64,000 nucleotides of DNA from Streptomyces sp. SolWspMP-5a-2 (GCF_900091845.1 NZ_FMCI01000044.1:62001-126000), one strand, 5' to 3'. Positions 56,204 through 64,000 are shown, counted from the first letter of the stretch. Made by a program: numbers and translations. The notes: generated by a model from the letters alone, not told the origin.

Positions 56204-56739
56204 CCCGCCTCACCCGCGACGACCTGGAGGCCGCCCGCGACCGTCTCGTCCCGGACGTCGTCGCGGACGGCCTCCGCGTCCTGTTCTGCGGCATCAACCC
56301 CGGCCTCATGACGGCGGCGACGGGCCACCACTTCGCCCGCCCCGGCAACCGCTTCTGGCCGGTGCTGCACCTCTCCGGCTTCACGCCCCGGCGGCTGGCA
56401 CCCGCCGAACAGGGCGAACTGCTCACGTACGGGCTCGGCATCACCAACGTCGTCGCGCGGGCCACGGCGCGCGCGGACGAGCTGACCGCCGAGGAGTACC
56501 GCGAGGGCGGGCGGCTGCTGGCCGACAAGGTGACCCGGCTGCGCCCCGACTGGCTGGCCGTCGTCGGCGTCACCGCGTACCGGGCCGCCTTCGCCGACCG
56601 CGGGGCCGCCGTCGGCCCGCAGGACCGCGTGTTCGGCACCACGCGCGTGTGGGTGCTGCCCAATCCCAGCGGCCTCAACGCCCACTGGACGGCCGCCACG
56701 ATGGCCGAGGAGTACGCCCGCCTGCGCGCCCGGACCTGA
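56200..56739 (+). CDS. mug: G/U mismatch-specific DNA glycosylase
   Basis: A 179-residue uracil-DNA glycosylase of the Mug/TDG family, which removes uracil or thymine opposite G and starts base-excision repair. The active-site segment is FCGINPGLMTAATGHHFARP near residue 28; VLPNPSGLNAHW near 150 is the second motif. The only start that gives a full-length protein is CTG 56200, overlapping the purB stop; the next in-frame ATG would delete the catalytic Asn. The TRLTRDDLEAARDR N-terminus matches what the family normally has after its initiator Met. Confidence 0.9.
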   Translation: MTRLTRDDLEAARDRLVPDVVADGLRVLFCGINPGLMTAATGHHFARPGNRFWPVLHLSGFTPRRLAPAEQGELLTYGLGITNVVARATARADELTAEEYREGGRLLADKVTRLRPDWLAVVGVTAYRAAFADRGAAVGPQDRVFGTTRVWVLPNPSGLNAHWTAATMAEEYARLRART

Positions 56740-56768
56740 CCGCGGGTCGCGCAGGCGGGCGTACTCCT
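56708..56768 (+). terminator. 21-bp perfect hairpin formed with the 3' end of mug
   Basis: Bases 56708-56728, which encode the last residues of mug, are repeated in perfect inverse at 56748-56768 around a 19-base loop. This would make a very stable terminator or mRNA 3' end. It implies an inverted duplication of coding sequence. Confidence 0.65.
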
Positions 56769-56785
56769 GGGCGTCCGGACACGGA

Positions 56786-56811
56786 CCGAGGGGCCCGCGC
56801 GGGCCCCTCGG
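56786..56811. terminator. 26-bp perfect palindrome
   Basis: CCGAGGGGCCCGC and its complement join without a loop at 56786-56811, after the mug hairpin and before the ROK gene. A terminator is likely; an operator is possible. Confidence 0.55.
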
Positions 56812-56952
56812 CAGGCCGTTCAGGACCGGTCGGCGGATCGAACGCCGTTCGGTCCGGCCGGTGGTGACGGCGGGTCCGCCCCGGCACTCGCCCGGGTCCG
56901 CCGCGCCGAGTACGATCCGCCCCACACGCGCACGAGCTGGGAGGACGGGACG

Positions 56953-58110
56953 TTGGGGCGGCTGACCGGCGGGGATCCCTCGCTGCTGCGAAGGATCAAC
57001 TCCGCGGTGGTGCTGCACGCGCTGCGTGCCGCGGACTGCGCCACACTCACCGAGATCACCCGGCTGACGGGTCTGTCCCGGCCCACCGTCGAGGGGGTCG
57101 TCGAGGGCCTGATCGAGGCCGGTCTCGTCGTGGAGACGGCGGCGGAGGAGGGGGCCGCGCGGCGGCAGGGGCGACCGGCCCGCCGCTTCCGGTTCCGGGC
57201 CGAGGCCGGACACCTGCTGGGCCTGGAGATCGGCCCGCACCGCGTCGCCGCGCTCCTCGCCGACCTGGACGGCCGGGTGCTGGGCGCACAGGCCAAGGAC
57301 GTCGACGAGACGGCGTCGGCCGACGAGCGGCTGGAGCGGCTGCGCACCACCGTCGCCGAGCTGCTGCGCCGGGCCGGGGTGGCCCGGGGCTCGCTGCGCG
57401 CGGTGGGCGTCGCGACGCCCGGGATCGTCGAGGCGGACGGCACCGTGCGGCTGGGCACCGCGCTGCCCGGGTGGACGGGGCTGCCGCTGGGCGAGCGGCT
57501 GAGCCGGTCGTTCAAGTGCCCGGTGCTGGTCGAGAACGACGCCAACGCGGCGGCCGTCGCCGAGCACTGGAAGGGGTCGGCTACCGACTCCGACGACGTG
57601 GTGTTCGTCCTGGCCGGGCTCAGTCCCGGGGCCGGTTCGCTGATCGGCGGGCGGCTGCACCGGGGCTTCGGCGGGGCGGCCGGGGAGATCGGCGCGCTGC
57701 ACCTGCTGGGCCGGGGGGTGACGCCGGAGACGCTGCTGTCCACCACGAGCGAGCCGCTGCACCCGCTGGACGAACGCGCCGTCGCCGCGGTCTTCGCGCA
57801 GGCCCGCGAGGGCGACGAGGAGGCGCGGGCGGCCGTGGAGCGCTTCATCCAGCGGCTGATCCACGACGTGGCCGCGCTGGCGCTCGCCCTCGACCCCGAG
57901 CTGGTGGTGATCGGCGGCTGGGCGGCCGGGCTCGACGACGCCCTGGAGCCGCTGCGCCGCGAGCTGGCGCGCTACTGCCTGCGTCCGCCGAAGGTGACGC
58001 TGTCCCTGCTCGGCGAGGCCGCCGTGGCGACGGGCGCGCTGCGCCTGGCCCTGGACCACGTGGAGGAGCAGTTGTTCGCGGTCGAGGGCACGGTGACCGC
58101 GCGCCGCTGA
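56953..58110 (+). CDS. ROK-family transcriptional regulator
   Basis: A 385-residue protein with TTG start 56953 after GGGAGGA. A winged helix (residues 10-70: LTEITRLTGLSRPTVEGVVE) is followed by an ASKHA fold (LLGLEIGPHRVAALLADLDG, GVATPGI, VENDANAAAVAEHW). ROK repressors respond to sugars. The usual zinc motif CxCGxxGC after the GH site is absent (GEIGALHLLGRG). Sugar or sugar-phosphate response is inferred from family. Confidence 0.88.
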   Translation: MGRLTGGDPSLLRRINSAVVLHALRAADCATLTEITRLTGLSRPTVEGVVEGLIEAGLVVETAAEEGAARRQGRPARRFRFRAEAGHLLGLEIGPHRVAALLADLDGRVLGAQAKDVDETASADERLERLRTTVAELLRRAGVARGSLRAVGVATPGIVEADGTVRLGTALPGWTGLPLGERLSRSFKCPVLVENDANAAAVAEHWKGSATDSDDVVFVLAGLSPGAGSLIGGRLHRGFGGAAGEIGALHLLGRGVTPETLLSTTSEPLHPLDERAVAAVFAQAREGDEEARAAVERFIQRLIHDVAALALALDPELVVIGGWAAGLDDALEPLRRELARYCLRPPKVTLSLLGEAAVATGALRLALDHVEEQLFAVEGTVTARR

Positions 58111-58120
58111 CGGCGACGGC

Positions 58121-58139
58121 GCCCCGGGGATCCCGGGGC
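58121..58139. terminator. Hairpin between convergent ROK and GntR genes
   Basis: GCCCCGGG at 58121-58128 pairs with CCCGGGGC at 58132-58139 around a three-base loop, in the 53-base gap between the two stop codons. Confidence 0.6.
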
Positions 58140-58163
58140 ACCGGCCTTGCTCCGTACGGGTGA

Positions 58164-58925
58164 TCAGGAGGCGGCGCGCTCCGGGTCCTGGTGGATCTCC
58201 ACGCCGCCCGCGTCGCCGAAGGTCAGCCGGCAGGTGTCGGCGCGGTAGGTCGCGACGGAGAGGGCGGCCGTGCGGCCGTCGGCGAGGAAGCGCGTGGTGA
58301 CGACGAGGACGGGCGCCCCCGGCAGCCGGTCCAGCTCCTTCGCGTCGTCGGCCCGCGCCGAGCCCAGTTCGACGGCGCTGTCCTGGCTCTCCAGCTCCAG
58401 CCGCTGCAGCTCGCGCAGCACGGCACGCGCGCGGGCGGCGCCGGAGGGCGCGTCGATGCCGGACAGGTCGGCCACCGACGCCTCGGGCACGTACAGCAGC
58501 TCCGCGGCGACGGGCTGGCCGTGCGAGACCCGGGACCTGCGGACCGTCAGGACGGGCGCGTCGGCGGCGCTCTCCAGCACGGCGGCGACGGACGCGGGCG
58601 GCACCGCGAGCACGCAGTCGACGGCCTGCCAGACATCACCCGTGGCGCCCGGCCAGGCGTGCTGCTCGGTGCCGACGGCGACGCCCACCCGGGGCGGCGC
58701 CACGGTCGTCCCCACGCCGCGCCTGCGCTGGAGCCTGCCTTCCAGTTCGAGCTGTTCGAGGGCCTGCCTGAGCGTGGCGCGCGCGACGCCGAACCGGGCT
58801 GCCAGGTCACGCTCGTTGGGCAGGATCTCGCCCACGGCGAACTCGGAGTCGAGCGCCTCGGTCAGCACGGTCCTGAGATGCCAGTACTTCGGTTCCGGTA
58901 CCGCTTCCAGCTGCGTGGTCCCCAC
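58164..58925 (-). CDS. GntR/HutC-family regulator
   Basis: A 253-residue protein with GTG start 58925 after GGAGG. The N-terminal winged helix is at about 10-78 (LPNERDLAARFGVARATLRQ, LEGRLQRRRGVGTTV). A UTRA effector domain follows (VLTVRRSRVSHGQPVAAELL, LPGAPVLVVTTRFLADG). The family binds sugars, amino-acid derivatives or sugar phosphates and includes DasR. A dre-like site lies 97 bases upstream, so autoregulation is likely. Confidence 0.88.
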   Translation of the reverse strand: MGTTQLEAVPEPKYWHLRTVLTEALDSEFAVGEILPNERDLAARFGVARATLRQALEQLELEGRLQRRRGVGTTVAPPRVGVAVGTEQHAWPGATGDVWQAVDCVLAVPPASVAAVLESAADAPVLTVRRSRVSHGQPVAAELLYVPEASVADLSGIDAPSGAARARAVLRELQRLELESQDSAVELGSARADDAKELDRLPGAPVLVVTTRFLADGRTAALSVATYRADTCRLTFGDAGGVEIHQDPERAAS

Positions 58926-59022
58926 CCTGTCCTCCGCGATCGCTGTGGTCCGGCGGCGTTTAAGCGCCCTTGTTTATTAAAGGTTGTTGCACTTATCTGC
59001 GACCATAGGGCGGCCCCCACCC

Positions 59023-59036
59023 TTGGTCAAGACCAA
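59023..59036. promoter_or_regulatory. dre-like operator for a GntR/HutC regulator
   Basis: TTGGTCAAGACCAA has perfect 6-bp arms around AA and contains TGGTC-N2-GACCA, the core of the DasR responsive element as I know it. It lies in the 466-base gap (58926-59391) between the GntR gene and the hydrolase gene. The rest of that gap has an AT-rich patch (58971-58996) near the GntR promoter and a short tandem repeat (59213-59242), but no gene I can support. Confidence 0.6.
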
Positions 59037-59391
59037 TCCTCGATCCCTGGGACAACGCATACGCGCCGCGCCGCGCAGCGTTCACAGGGCGTTCGCGCGG
59101 TGCGGGATTCGTGACATCGCGGCAAAGCTCCCGTCGCGGAACGGGGCGCGCGACGGGCCCGGCGACTCCGGAGGATCGGGCACCGGGGCCCGGACGGCCG
59201 GAGCACCGCGGCCCGGACGATCAGGACCCGGACGATCAGGACCCCGGGGGGGCTACCCGTCGGTAGCAATTGCTGACAAGGTGTCTACTCCAGGTCCCCG
59301 GCGCGGCACGGCCCCGGCCGTCCGTCCGGCCGGGCCCGGCACCCGGTTCAGCGCGTCCCGGTTCAACGAGTCCCAGACGAGGAGCAGCCCC

Positions 59392-60222
59392 ATGTCCGCG
59401 ACCGTCACGTTCGATGTCCCCACCCCGGGCGGCCCGCGCCCCGTGACCGTCTCCTACGCGCGCGTGGGGCGCGGCGCGCCGCTGCTCCTGCTGCACGGCA
59501 TCGGCCACCACCGGCAGGCCTGGGACCCGGTGGTGGACATCCTCGCCACCGAACGCGAGGTGATCAGCGTGGACCTGCCTGGCTTCGGCGCCTCCGCCGC
59601 CCTGCCGGACGGCCTCGGCCACGACCTGGCCACCACGTCCCGCGTCTTCGGCGCGCTCTGCGCGGCGCTCGGCCTCGACCGGCCGCACGCGGTCGGCAAC
59701 TCCCTCGGCGGTCTGATCGCCCTGGAGCTGGGCCGCGCGCAGCTCGTACGGTCCGTCACCGTCTTCTCCCCCGCCGGGTTCTGGTCCCCGGGGGAACGCC
59801 GCTACGCCTTCGGGGTGCTGCTCACCATGCGGCACATCGCCCGCAGGCTGCCGCTGCCGCTGGTCGAGCGGCTGTCCCGCACGGCCGTCGGCCGCACCGC
59901 GCTCACCAGCACCGTCTACGCGCGCCCCGGCCGCCGTTCACCCGAGGCCGTGGTCGCCGAGACGCTCGCCCTCGCGGGCGCCCCCGGCTTCGATGACACC
60001 CTCAGGGCGGGCGCCACCGTGCGCTTCACCGACGACGTCCCGGCGGTGCCCGTCACCGTCGCCTGGGGCACCCGGGACGTGCTCCTGCCGCGCCGTCAGG
60101 GGGTGCGCGCCAAGCGGATCATCCCCCGCGCCCGGCTCGTGCGGCTCCCCGGCTGCGGGCACTGCCCGATGAACGACGACCCCGCGCTGGTCGCCCGCGT
60201 CATCCTCGACGGCAGCCGCTGA
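59392..60222 (+). CDS. Alpha/beta hydrolase
   Basis: A 276-residue protein starting at ATG 59392 after GAGGAG. The oxyanion segment is LLLLHGIGHHRQAW (residues 33-46), the nucleophile elbow VGNSLGGL has Ser104, and the catalytic His is in GCGHCPMND near the end with Asp in GTRDVLLP. The substrate is unknown; esters, lactones or meta-cleavage-type compounds are all possible. No export signal. It is divergent from the GntR gene across the dre-like site. Confidence 0.88.
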   Translation: MSATVTFDVPTPGGPRPVTVSYARVGRGAPLLLLHGIGHHRQAWDPVVDILATEREVISVDLPGFGASAALPDGLGHDLATTSRVFGALCAALGLDRPHAVGNSLGGLIALELGRAQLVRSVTVFSPAGFWSPGERRYAFGVLLTMRHIARRLPLPLVERLSRTAVGRTALTSTVYARPGRRSPEAVVAETLALAGAPGFDDTLRAGATVRFTDDVPAVPVTVAWGTRDVLLPRRQGVRAKRIIPRARLVRLPGCGHCPMNDDPALVARVILDGSR

Positions 60223-61095
60223 CCGGCGCCGCGTCACCCCGGAGCCGACGGCGACCCCCGCGCCGACGAGGGCGCTGCCCACGGCCTGGGCGGCCCCGTA
60301 GGAGCCCGTCCCGACCAGCGGGGCGGTCGCGGCGGCGGCCACCGGGACGAGGCCGGAGAAGAGCGTCGCGCGCTCGACGCCGATGAGCCGCATCCCGGTG
60401 TACCAGCAGACGAATCCGACGACGGTGACGACGACGGACTGCCACAGCAGCGCCGCCGTCTCCACCGCGTCGGGCCGGCGCAGCCAGGCCGGTCCGTCGA
60501 GCAGCGCCCCGGCCGCCGCGGATCCGGCGGCGGCCAGCGCGCACACCGTCGCGGACAGCAGCCGGGGGCCCAGGGGCCGCAGCAGCGGCACCGCCAGGAC
60601 GGCGAACCCGACCTCGCCCGCCAGCGCGCAGAGCGAGAAGGCGACGCCTGCGGCGTCGGTCCGCCCCCATCCCTGCGTGGTGAGGGCGCCCGCGGCCACC
60701 AGGGACGCGCCGTACACGACGGCCCGCCGGGGTCCGCGTCCCGCCAGGAGCGGCACGAGCACCGCCACGACGACCGGCGCGCAGCCCACCAGGACGCCGG
60801 GAACGGCCGGTTCCGCGGTGCGCTCGGCGGCGATGACCGCCAGGTTGAAGCCGACCGTGCCGACGGCCGCGAGCAGCCCGAGCCTGGCCCACTGCCGGAA
60901 CGTGAGCGCGCGCAGGAGGGCGGCCGAGCCCCGTCCGGCGAGCGGGAGGAGCAGCAGGCAGGCCAGTCCGTAGCGGACGAACTGGCCCCCCGCGTACGGG
61001 TAGGCGCCGAGGACGCTGTTGGCGGTGAAGGACCCGCCGACGAGGACGCAGGCGGAACCGGCGAGCAGGGAGCCGCGGACGGTGGTGGCGTTCAT
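59938..61095 (-). CDS. EamA/DMT-family transporter with antisense C-terminal extension
   Basis: A 385-residue frame from ATG 61095. The first 290 residues are a normal ten-helix EamA permease (SLLAGSACVLVGGSF, FVRYGLACLLLLPLAG, AVGTVGFNLAVIAAE, VVTVVGFVCWYTGMRL). No stop follows the last helix, so the frame runs 95 residues further, antisense to the hydrolase gene, as a hydrophilic tail. It faces the PdxR-type regulator, a frequent pairing. It probably exports an amino acid or a vitamer. Confidence 0.85.
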   Translation of the reverse strand: MNATTVRGSLLAGSACVLVGGSFTANSVLGAYPYAGGQFVRYGLACLLLLPLAGRGSAALLRALTFRQWARLGLLAAVGTVGFNLAVIAAERTAEPAVPGVLVGCAPVVVAVLVPLLAGRGPRRAVVYGASLVAAGALTTQGWGRTDAAGVAFSLCALAGEVGFAVLAVPLLRPLGPRLLSATVCALAAAGSAAAGALLDGPAWLRRPDAVETAALLWQSVVVTVVGFVCWYTGMRLIGVERATLFSGLVPVAAAATAPLVGTGSYGAAQAVGSALVGAGVAVGSGVTRRRSAAAVEDDAGDQRGVVVHRAVPAAGEPHEPGAGDDPLGAHPLTARQEHVPGAPGDGDGHRRDVVGEAHGGARPEGVIEAGGAREGERLGDHGLG

Positions 61096-61142
61096 GACGG
61101 CGACGCTAGGCACCCGGGCGGTCCGGTTTAAGGTCCACTTCC

Positions 61143-62639
61143 ATGACGTCATCGGGGACCGATCGGGGCGGGGAACGGGCGGCGCGGGACGTCCCCTCAC
61201 CCGCCTGGGAGCTGCTGCTGCCCGCGGTCGCCGCTCCCGCACGCGCGCGTGGCCGGTCGTTGCGGGCCGCGCTGCGGGAGGCGGTGCGGTCGGGGCGGCT
61301 CGGTCCCGGTACCCGGCTGCCCGCCAGCCGCGAGCTGGCCGCCGACCTCGGCGTGTCGCGGGGCCTGGTGACCGAGGCGTACGAGCAGTTGACGGCGGAG
61401 GGCTACCTGCGCAGCGGCCGGGGCGCGGGCACCTGGGTGGCCGGTGCCGTGCGGGCCGCGTCGGCACCCGCGCGTGACCTCGCGCCCCGGCCGCAGGGCG
61501 CGGTGGTGGACTTCGTCCCCGGCTCGCCCGACCTCGCGCTCTTCCCGCGCGCGGCCTGGACCGCCGCGCACCGCGCCGTGCTCGCCGGGCTCCCCCACCA
61601 CGACCTGGGCTATCCCGACCCGCGCGGACTGCCCCGGCTGCGTTCCGCGCTGGCGGAGCTGCTGACCAGGCGGCGGGGCGTGGTCGCGGACCCGGAGCGG
61701 ATCGTGGTGGTCTCCGGGGTGGCGCAGGCGATGACCCTGCTCGGGCTCGCGCTGCACGCGCGCGGGTGGTCCGCCGTCGGCGTGGAGGACCCCGGCAGCC
61801 CGCAGCACGACGCCCTGTACGCGGCGGCGGGGGTGCGCGCGGTGCCGCTGCCCCTGGACGACGAGGGGCTGTCCCTGGCCGCGCTGCGCGCGTCCGGGGT
61901 GCGCGCGGTGGTGACGACGCCCTCGCACCAGTTCCCCACCGGCATCGCGTACTCCGCGCGCCGCCGCGCCGAACTCCTCGACTGGGCGCGGGCGGTGGAC
62001 GGTTACGTCGTCGAGGACGACTACGACGGCGACTTCCGCTACGACAGGGCACCGGTGGGCGCGCTGCACGGGCTCGATCCGGACCGGGTGGCCTACACCG
62101 GGTCGGTCAGCAAGTCCCTCGCGCCGGGGCTGCGTCTGGGGTGGCTGCTGGTGCCGCCCGCGCTCGCGGAGTCCGTCGTCGAGCGGAAGCGGACCCTCGA
62201 CCTCGGCCATCCCGCCCTGGACCAGGCCCTGTTCGCGCGGTTCCTGGAGCGCGGCGACCACGACCGCCAGCTCCGCCGCTGCCAGCGCGCGTACCGGGAG
62301 CGCCGGGGCGTGCTGACGGAGGCCCTGGCGACGTACTTCCCCGGCGCGGAGGTGTCCGGGATCGCGGCGGGACTGCACGCCGTCGTCACCCTTCCGCGGC
62401 GGTACGGGCCCCAGGAGCGGTTCCTCGCGCGCGTGCGCGTTGCGGGCGTCGCGGTGCGCTCCCTGGCGGAGTACACGCACGCGCGTGCGGCACGGGAGCG
62501 GACGGCGGGACGGGGCGAGCCGGGAGGAGGTGAGGACGCCGGGCCCCGGCTGGTGCTGGGGTACGCGCACCTGCCGCCGACGCGGATCAGGGAGGGCGTG
62601 CGGCTGATGGCCGAGGCGGTCGGCGGCGGAACGTCCTAG
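61143..62639 (+). CDS. pdxR: PdxR/MocR-family regulator (GntR HTH plus aminotransferase fold)
   Basis: A 498-residue protein starting at ATG 61143, 47 bases from the divergent EamA start. The winged helix spans about 35-105 (LPASRELAADLGVSRGLVTE). A class I aminotransferase fold follows, with the PLP-binding Lys in SVSKSLAPGLRLGW near residue 321 and the cofactor Asp in VVEDDYDGDFRY. MocR proteins sense PLP and control vitamin B6 or amine genes and adjacent exporters. The stop codon TAG is provided by the MITE-like repeat. Confidence 0.88.
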   Translation: MTSSGTDRGGERAARDVPSPAWELLLPAVAAPARARGRSLRAALREAVRSGRLGPGTRLPASRELAADLGVSRGLVTEAYEQLTAEGYLRSGRGAGTWVAGAVRAASAPARDLAPRPQGAVVDFVPGSPDLALFPRAAWTAAHRAVLAGLPHHDLGYPDPRGLPRLRSALAELLTRRRGVVADPERIVVVSGVAQAMTLLGLALHARGWSAVGVEDPGSPQHDALYAAAGVRAVPLPLDDEGLSLAALRASGVRAVVTTPSHQFPTGIAYSARRRAELLDWARAVDGYVVEDDYDGDFRYDRAPVGALHGLDPDRVAYTGSVSKSLAPGLRLGWLLVPPALAESVVERKRTLDLGHPALDQALFARFLERGDHDRQLRRCQRAYRERRGVLTEALATYFPGAEVSGIAAGLHAVVTLPRRYGPQERFLARVRVAGVAVRSLAEYTHARAARERTAGRGEPGGGEDAGPRLVLGYAHLPPTRIREGVRLMAEAVGGGTS

Positions 62640-62815
62640 GGCGTGTCTGACCATGCGCGTCGTTGCCCGGAGGGCGGCCTCGCGGGGTCAGGTGCGTGCT
62701 CTCGGCGTGCCGGGCGCAGGCCCTCGTACTGGGCGTACTCGGGTCTGCGCCCGGTGCGGCGGGAGTGCGTGCAGGGCGCCGCGAGGCAGACGGGAATGGT
62801 CAGACACGCCCTAGG
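62635..62815. mobile_element. MITE-like element with 20-bp perfect terminal repeats
   Basis: CCTAGGGCGTGTCTGACCAT at 62635-62654 is repeated in perfect inverse at 62796-62815. The 141 bases between contain further nested pairs (for example GCCTCGCGG with CCGCGAGGC), so the whole unit folds as a long hairpin and has no gene. Both ends carry CTAG, consistent with a CTAG/TA target duplication of an IS630- or IS5-like family. It is non-autonomous. It supplies the TAG stops of the two flanking genes. Confidence 0.75.
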
Positions 62816-63188
62816 AGGCCTGCGGTCCGATCTCGCCCGCGAAGACGATGATCTGGTCGATGAGGCTCCGCCGCAGGTGGACGACGTCCGTCCCGGCGAG
62901 GCGGGGGCCTCCGTCCGGTGTGGTGAAGACCCACTGGTAGCGGGCCCACTCGTCGGGCATGTCCACCGCCGAGCAGCGCACCATGGTGCCGGTGCCCGCC
63001 GGGTGGCGCCGGATGTCCAGCACGAACCGTTCGACCTCCGCGATCCCCTCGCTGCGGCCCAGCGGCCCCCAGAAGACCACGTCCGAGGTCAGCGCCTGGG
63101 AGAGCAAGGACGTCACATAGTTGTCGTCCGAGGCGTTGAACGCGGAGACGAACGTGTCGATCGCGGAGCGTGCCATCTCTTCCTGCAT
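62811..63188 (-). CDS. SnoaL-like (NTF2-fold) protein
   Basis: A 125-residue protein starting at ATG 63188. The layout RSAIDTFVSAFNASDDNYVT, LTSDVVFWGPLGRSEG, RRHPAGTG, RYQWVFTTPDGG, AGTDVVHLRRSLIDQIIVF is typical of NTF2-like/SnoaL proteins, a cone-shaped fold used by isomerases, hydrolases and dimerising domains. No catalytic His/Asp pair is obvious. The TAG stop lies within the right end of the MITE-like element. Confidence 0.8.
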   Translation of the reverse strand: MQEEMARSAIDTFVSAFNASDDNYVTSLLSQALTSDVVFWGPLGRSEGIAEVERFVLDIRRHPAGTGTMVRCSAVDMPDEWARYQWVFTTPDGGPRLAGTDVVHLRRSLIDQIIVFAGEIGPQAS

Positions 63189-63456
63189 GCCCCAGTAATA
63201 CCAGCCGTTCCGCGCACGCCCGTCCCGCGAGCCGTCCCGCTCCGCGCCCGCGGTCGGCCGGGGCGTCGGCGGTGATCGGGGCCGACGGGGCGTCAGGGAG
63301 CTTGGCCCGGAACGTGCGTCCGCGGGGGCGCCTCGCGCGCGTGCCGGTTCCCTGGACACGCCGCCCGGTTGTTCACTTGTGGTTTCCACGGGCGCTGCGG
63401 CGCACGCGTAGGTGTGGGATCGCACATCCGCCGGACCACGTCCTGGAGGCACCCCC

Positions 63457-64000
63457 ATGTCAGACCGTCCGCTCCCCGGCCGCCGCAGTGTGCTGCGCGG
63501 CTCCCTCGCCGCGTCGGCGGCCCTGTCCCTGCCCACCGCCCTCGCCGCGGCACCGGCGTTCGCCAGGTCGGGACGGCCCGGCGCCGCCTGGGGCGTGCAG
63601 ACGGGCGACGTGACCACCGACTCGGGGCTGGTCTGGGTGCGCTCCGACCGGCCCGCCCGGATGATCGTCGAGACGTCCGCGACGGATTCGTTCCGCAACC
63701 CGCGCCGTCTGCGCGGCCCGCTGCTCGGCCCCGGTACGGACTTCACCGGCACCACCCGGCTGCGCGGGCTGCCCGCGGGCGAGCAGATCCACTACCGGGT
63801 GCTGCTGGCCGACCCGGACGACCCGCGCCGCACCGGCGAGCCGGTGACCGGCACGTTCCGCACCGCGTCCGTGAAACGCCGGCAGGGCGTCAGGTTCGTC
63901 TGGTCGGGCGACCTGGCCGGGCAGGGCTGGGGCATCAACGAGGCGATCGGCGGCTACCGGATCTACGACGCCATGGCCGCGGTGGACCCGGACTTCTTCC
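63457..64000 (+). CDS. phoD: PhoD-type alkaline phosphatase/phosphodiesterase, 5' part
   Basis: The first 181 codons of a gene that leaves the window. ATG 63457 follows GGAGG. A Tat signal (GRRSVLRGSLAASAALSL) directs folded export. An N-terminal beta domain (AWGVQTGDVTTDSGLVWVRS to TGEPVTGTFRTA) precedes the start of the metallophosphatase domain, VWSGDLAGQGWGIN near residue 149. Enzymes of this family release phosphate from diesters such as teichoic acids and are induced by phosphate starvation. A single PHO-box-like GTTCACT is at 63371. Confidence 0.88.
   Translation, partial: MSDRPLPGRRSVLRGSLAASAALSLPTALAAAPAFARSGRPGAAWGVQTGDVTTDSGLVWVRSDRPARMIVETSATDSFRNPRRLRGPLLGPGTDFTGTTRLRGLPAGEQIHYRVLLADPDDPRRTGEPVTGTFRTASVKRRQGVRFVWSGDLAGQGWGINEAIGGYRIYDAMAAVDPDFF

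Noticed and set aside
63371-63388. PHO box upstream of phoD
   Set aside because: Only one good GTTCACT unit is seen; the neighbouring 7-mer at the 11-base step matches poorly, so I do not list it as an operator.

Overview
The window is very GC-rich (about 70% or more). It has strong third-position GC bias, frequent GTG starts and dense ATGA/GTGA/TGATG gene overlaps, which points to Streptomyces or a close actinomycete. Roughly 1 to 54,600 is a tailed-phage-type element, most simply the right-hand part of an integrated prophage. Roughly 54,700 to 64,000 is ordinary chromosome, starting with purB. No integrase, lysis, tail-tape or replicative polymerase gene is visible, so the left part of the element lies outside the window.

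Layout of the element, nearly all on the minus strand and read right to left. 53,226-53,464 is a regulatory hinge between two divergent XRE-type regulators, full of nested palindromes. Just left of the leftward regulator, an ECF sigma factor gene (52,239-52,847) heads a long operon of mostly small overlapping genes (52.8 to about 34.8 kb). These include many zinc-ribbon proteins, a WhiB-like protein, a winged-helix protein, HNH-like proteins, a MazG-like protein, a VVA0879-family protein and a DnaQ-like exonuclease. 32.1-34.8 kb carries accessory genes: an aminoglycoside-phosphotransferase-like kinase, a secreted DUF3761-like peptide, and a small HTH protein next to a 40-bp concentric palindrome. 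22.2-31.4 kb is a membrane and glycan block: a DUF2637 membrane/coiled-coil protein, several other membrane proteins, a lipoprotein, a hyaluronan-synthase-like glycosyltransferase and a UDP-sugar 6-dehydrogenase. 17-22 kb holds a solo DNA methyltransferase bounded by terminators, a DUF732-like lipoprotein and hypothetical genes. 15.8-17 kb holds a small HTH gene whose upstream palindrome shares a 10-bp core with the immunity-region operator.

1-15.5 kb is the late structural operon. In transcription order it runs: small genes, a papain-like hydrolase, appendage proteins (one with about thirty 18-residue repeats), small terminase, large terminase, portal-MuF fusion, prohead protease with a long scaffold tail, major capsid protein, and a truncated gene at the window edge.

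The chromosomal part runs purB, mug (apparent CTG start), a ROK-type regulator, a GntR/HutC regulator with a dre-like operator, an alpha/beta hydrolase, an EamA transporter divergent from a PdxR/MocR regulator, a SnoaL-like protein, and the 5' end of a Tat-exported PhoD-type phosphatase. A MITE-like inverted-repeat element (62,635-62,815) sits between pdxR and the SnoaL-like gene and supplies the stop codons of both.

The most unusual content is the phage-borne glycan synthase/dehydrogenase pair, the 18-residue-repeat structural protein, the recurring KAD tripeptide in the head proteins, and the shared operator core between the lysogeny region and the late-switch region.
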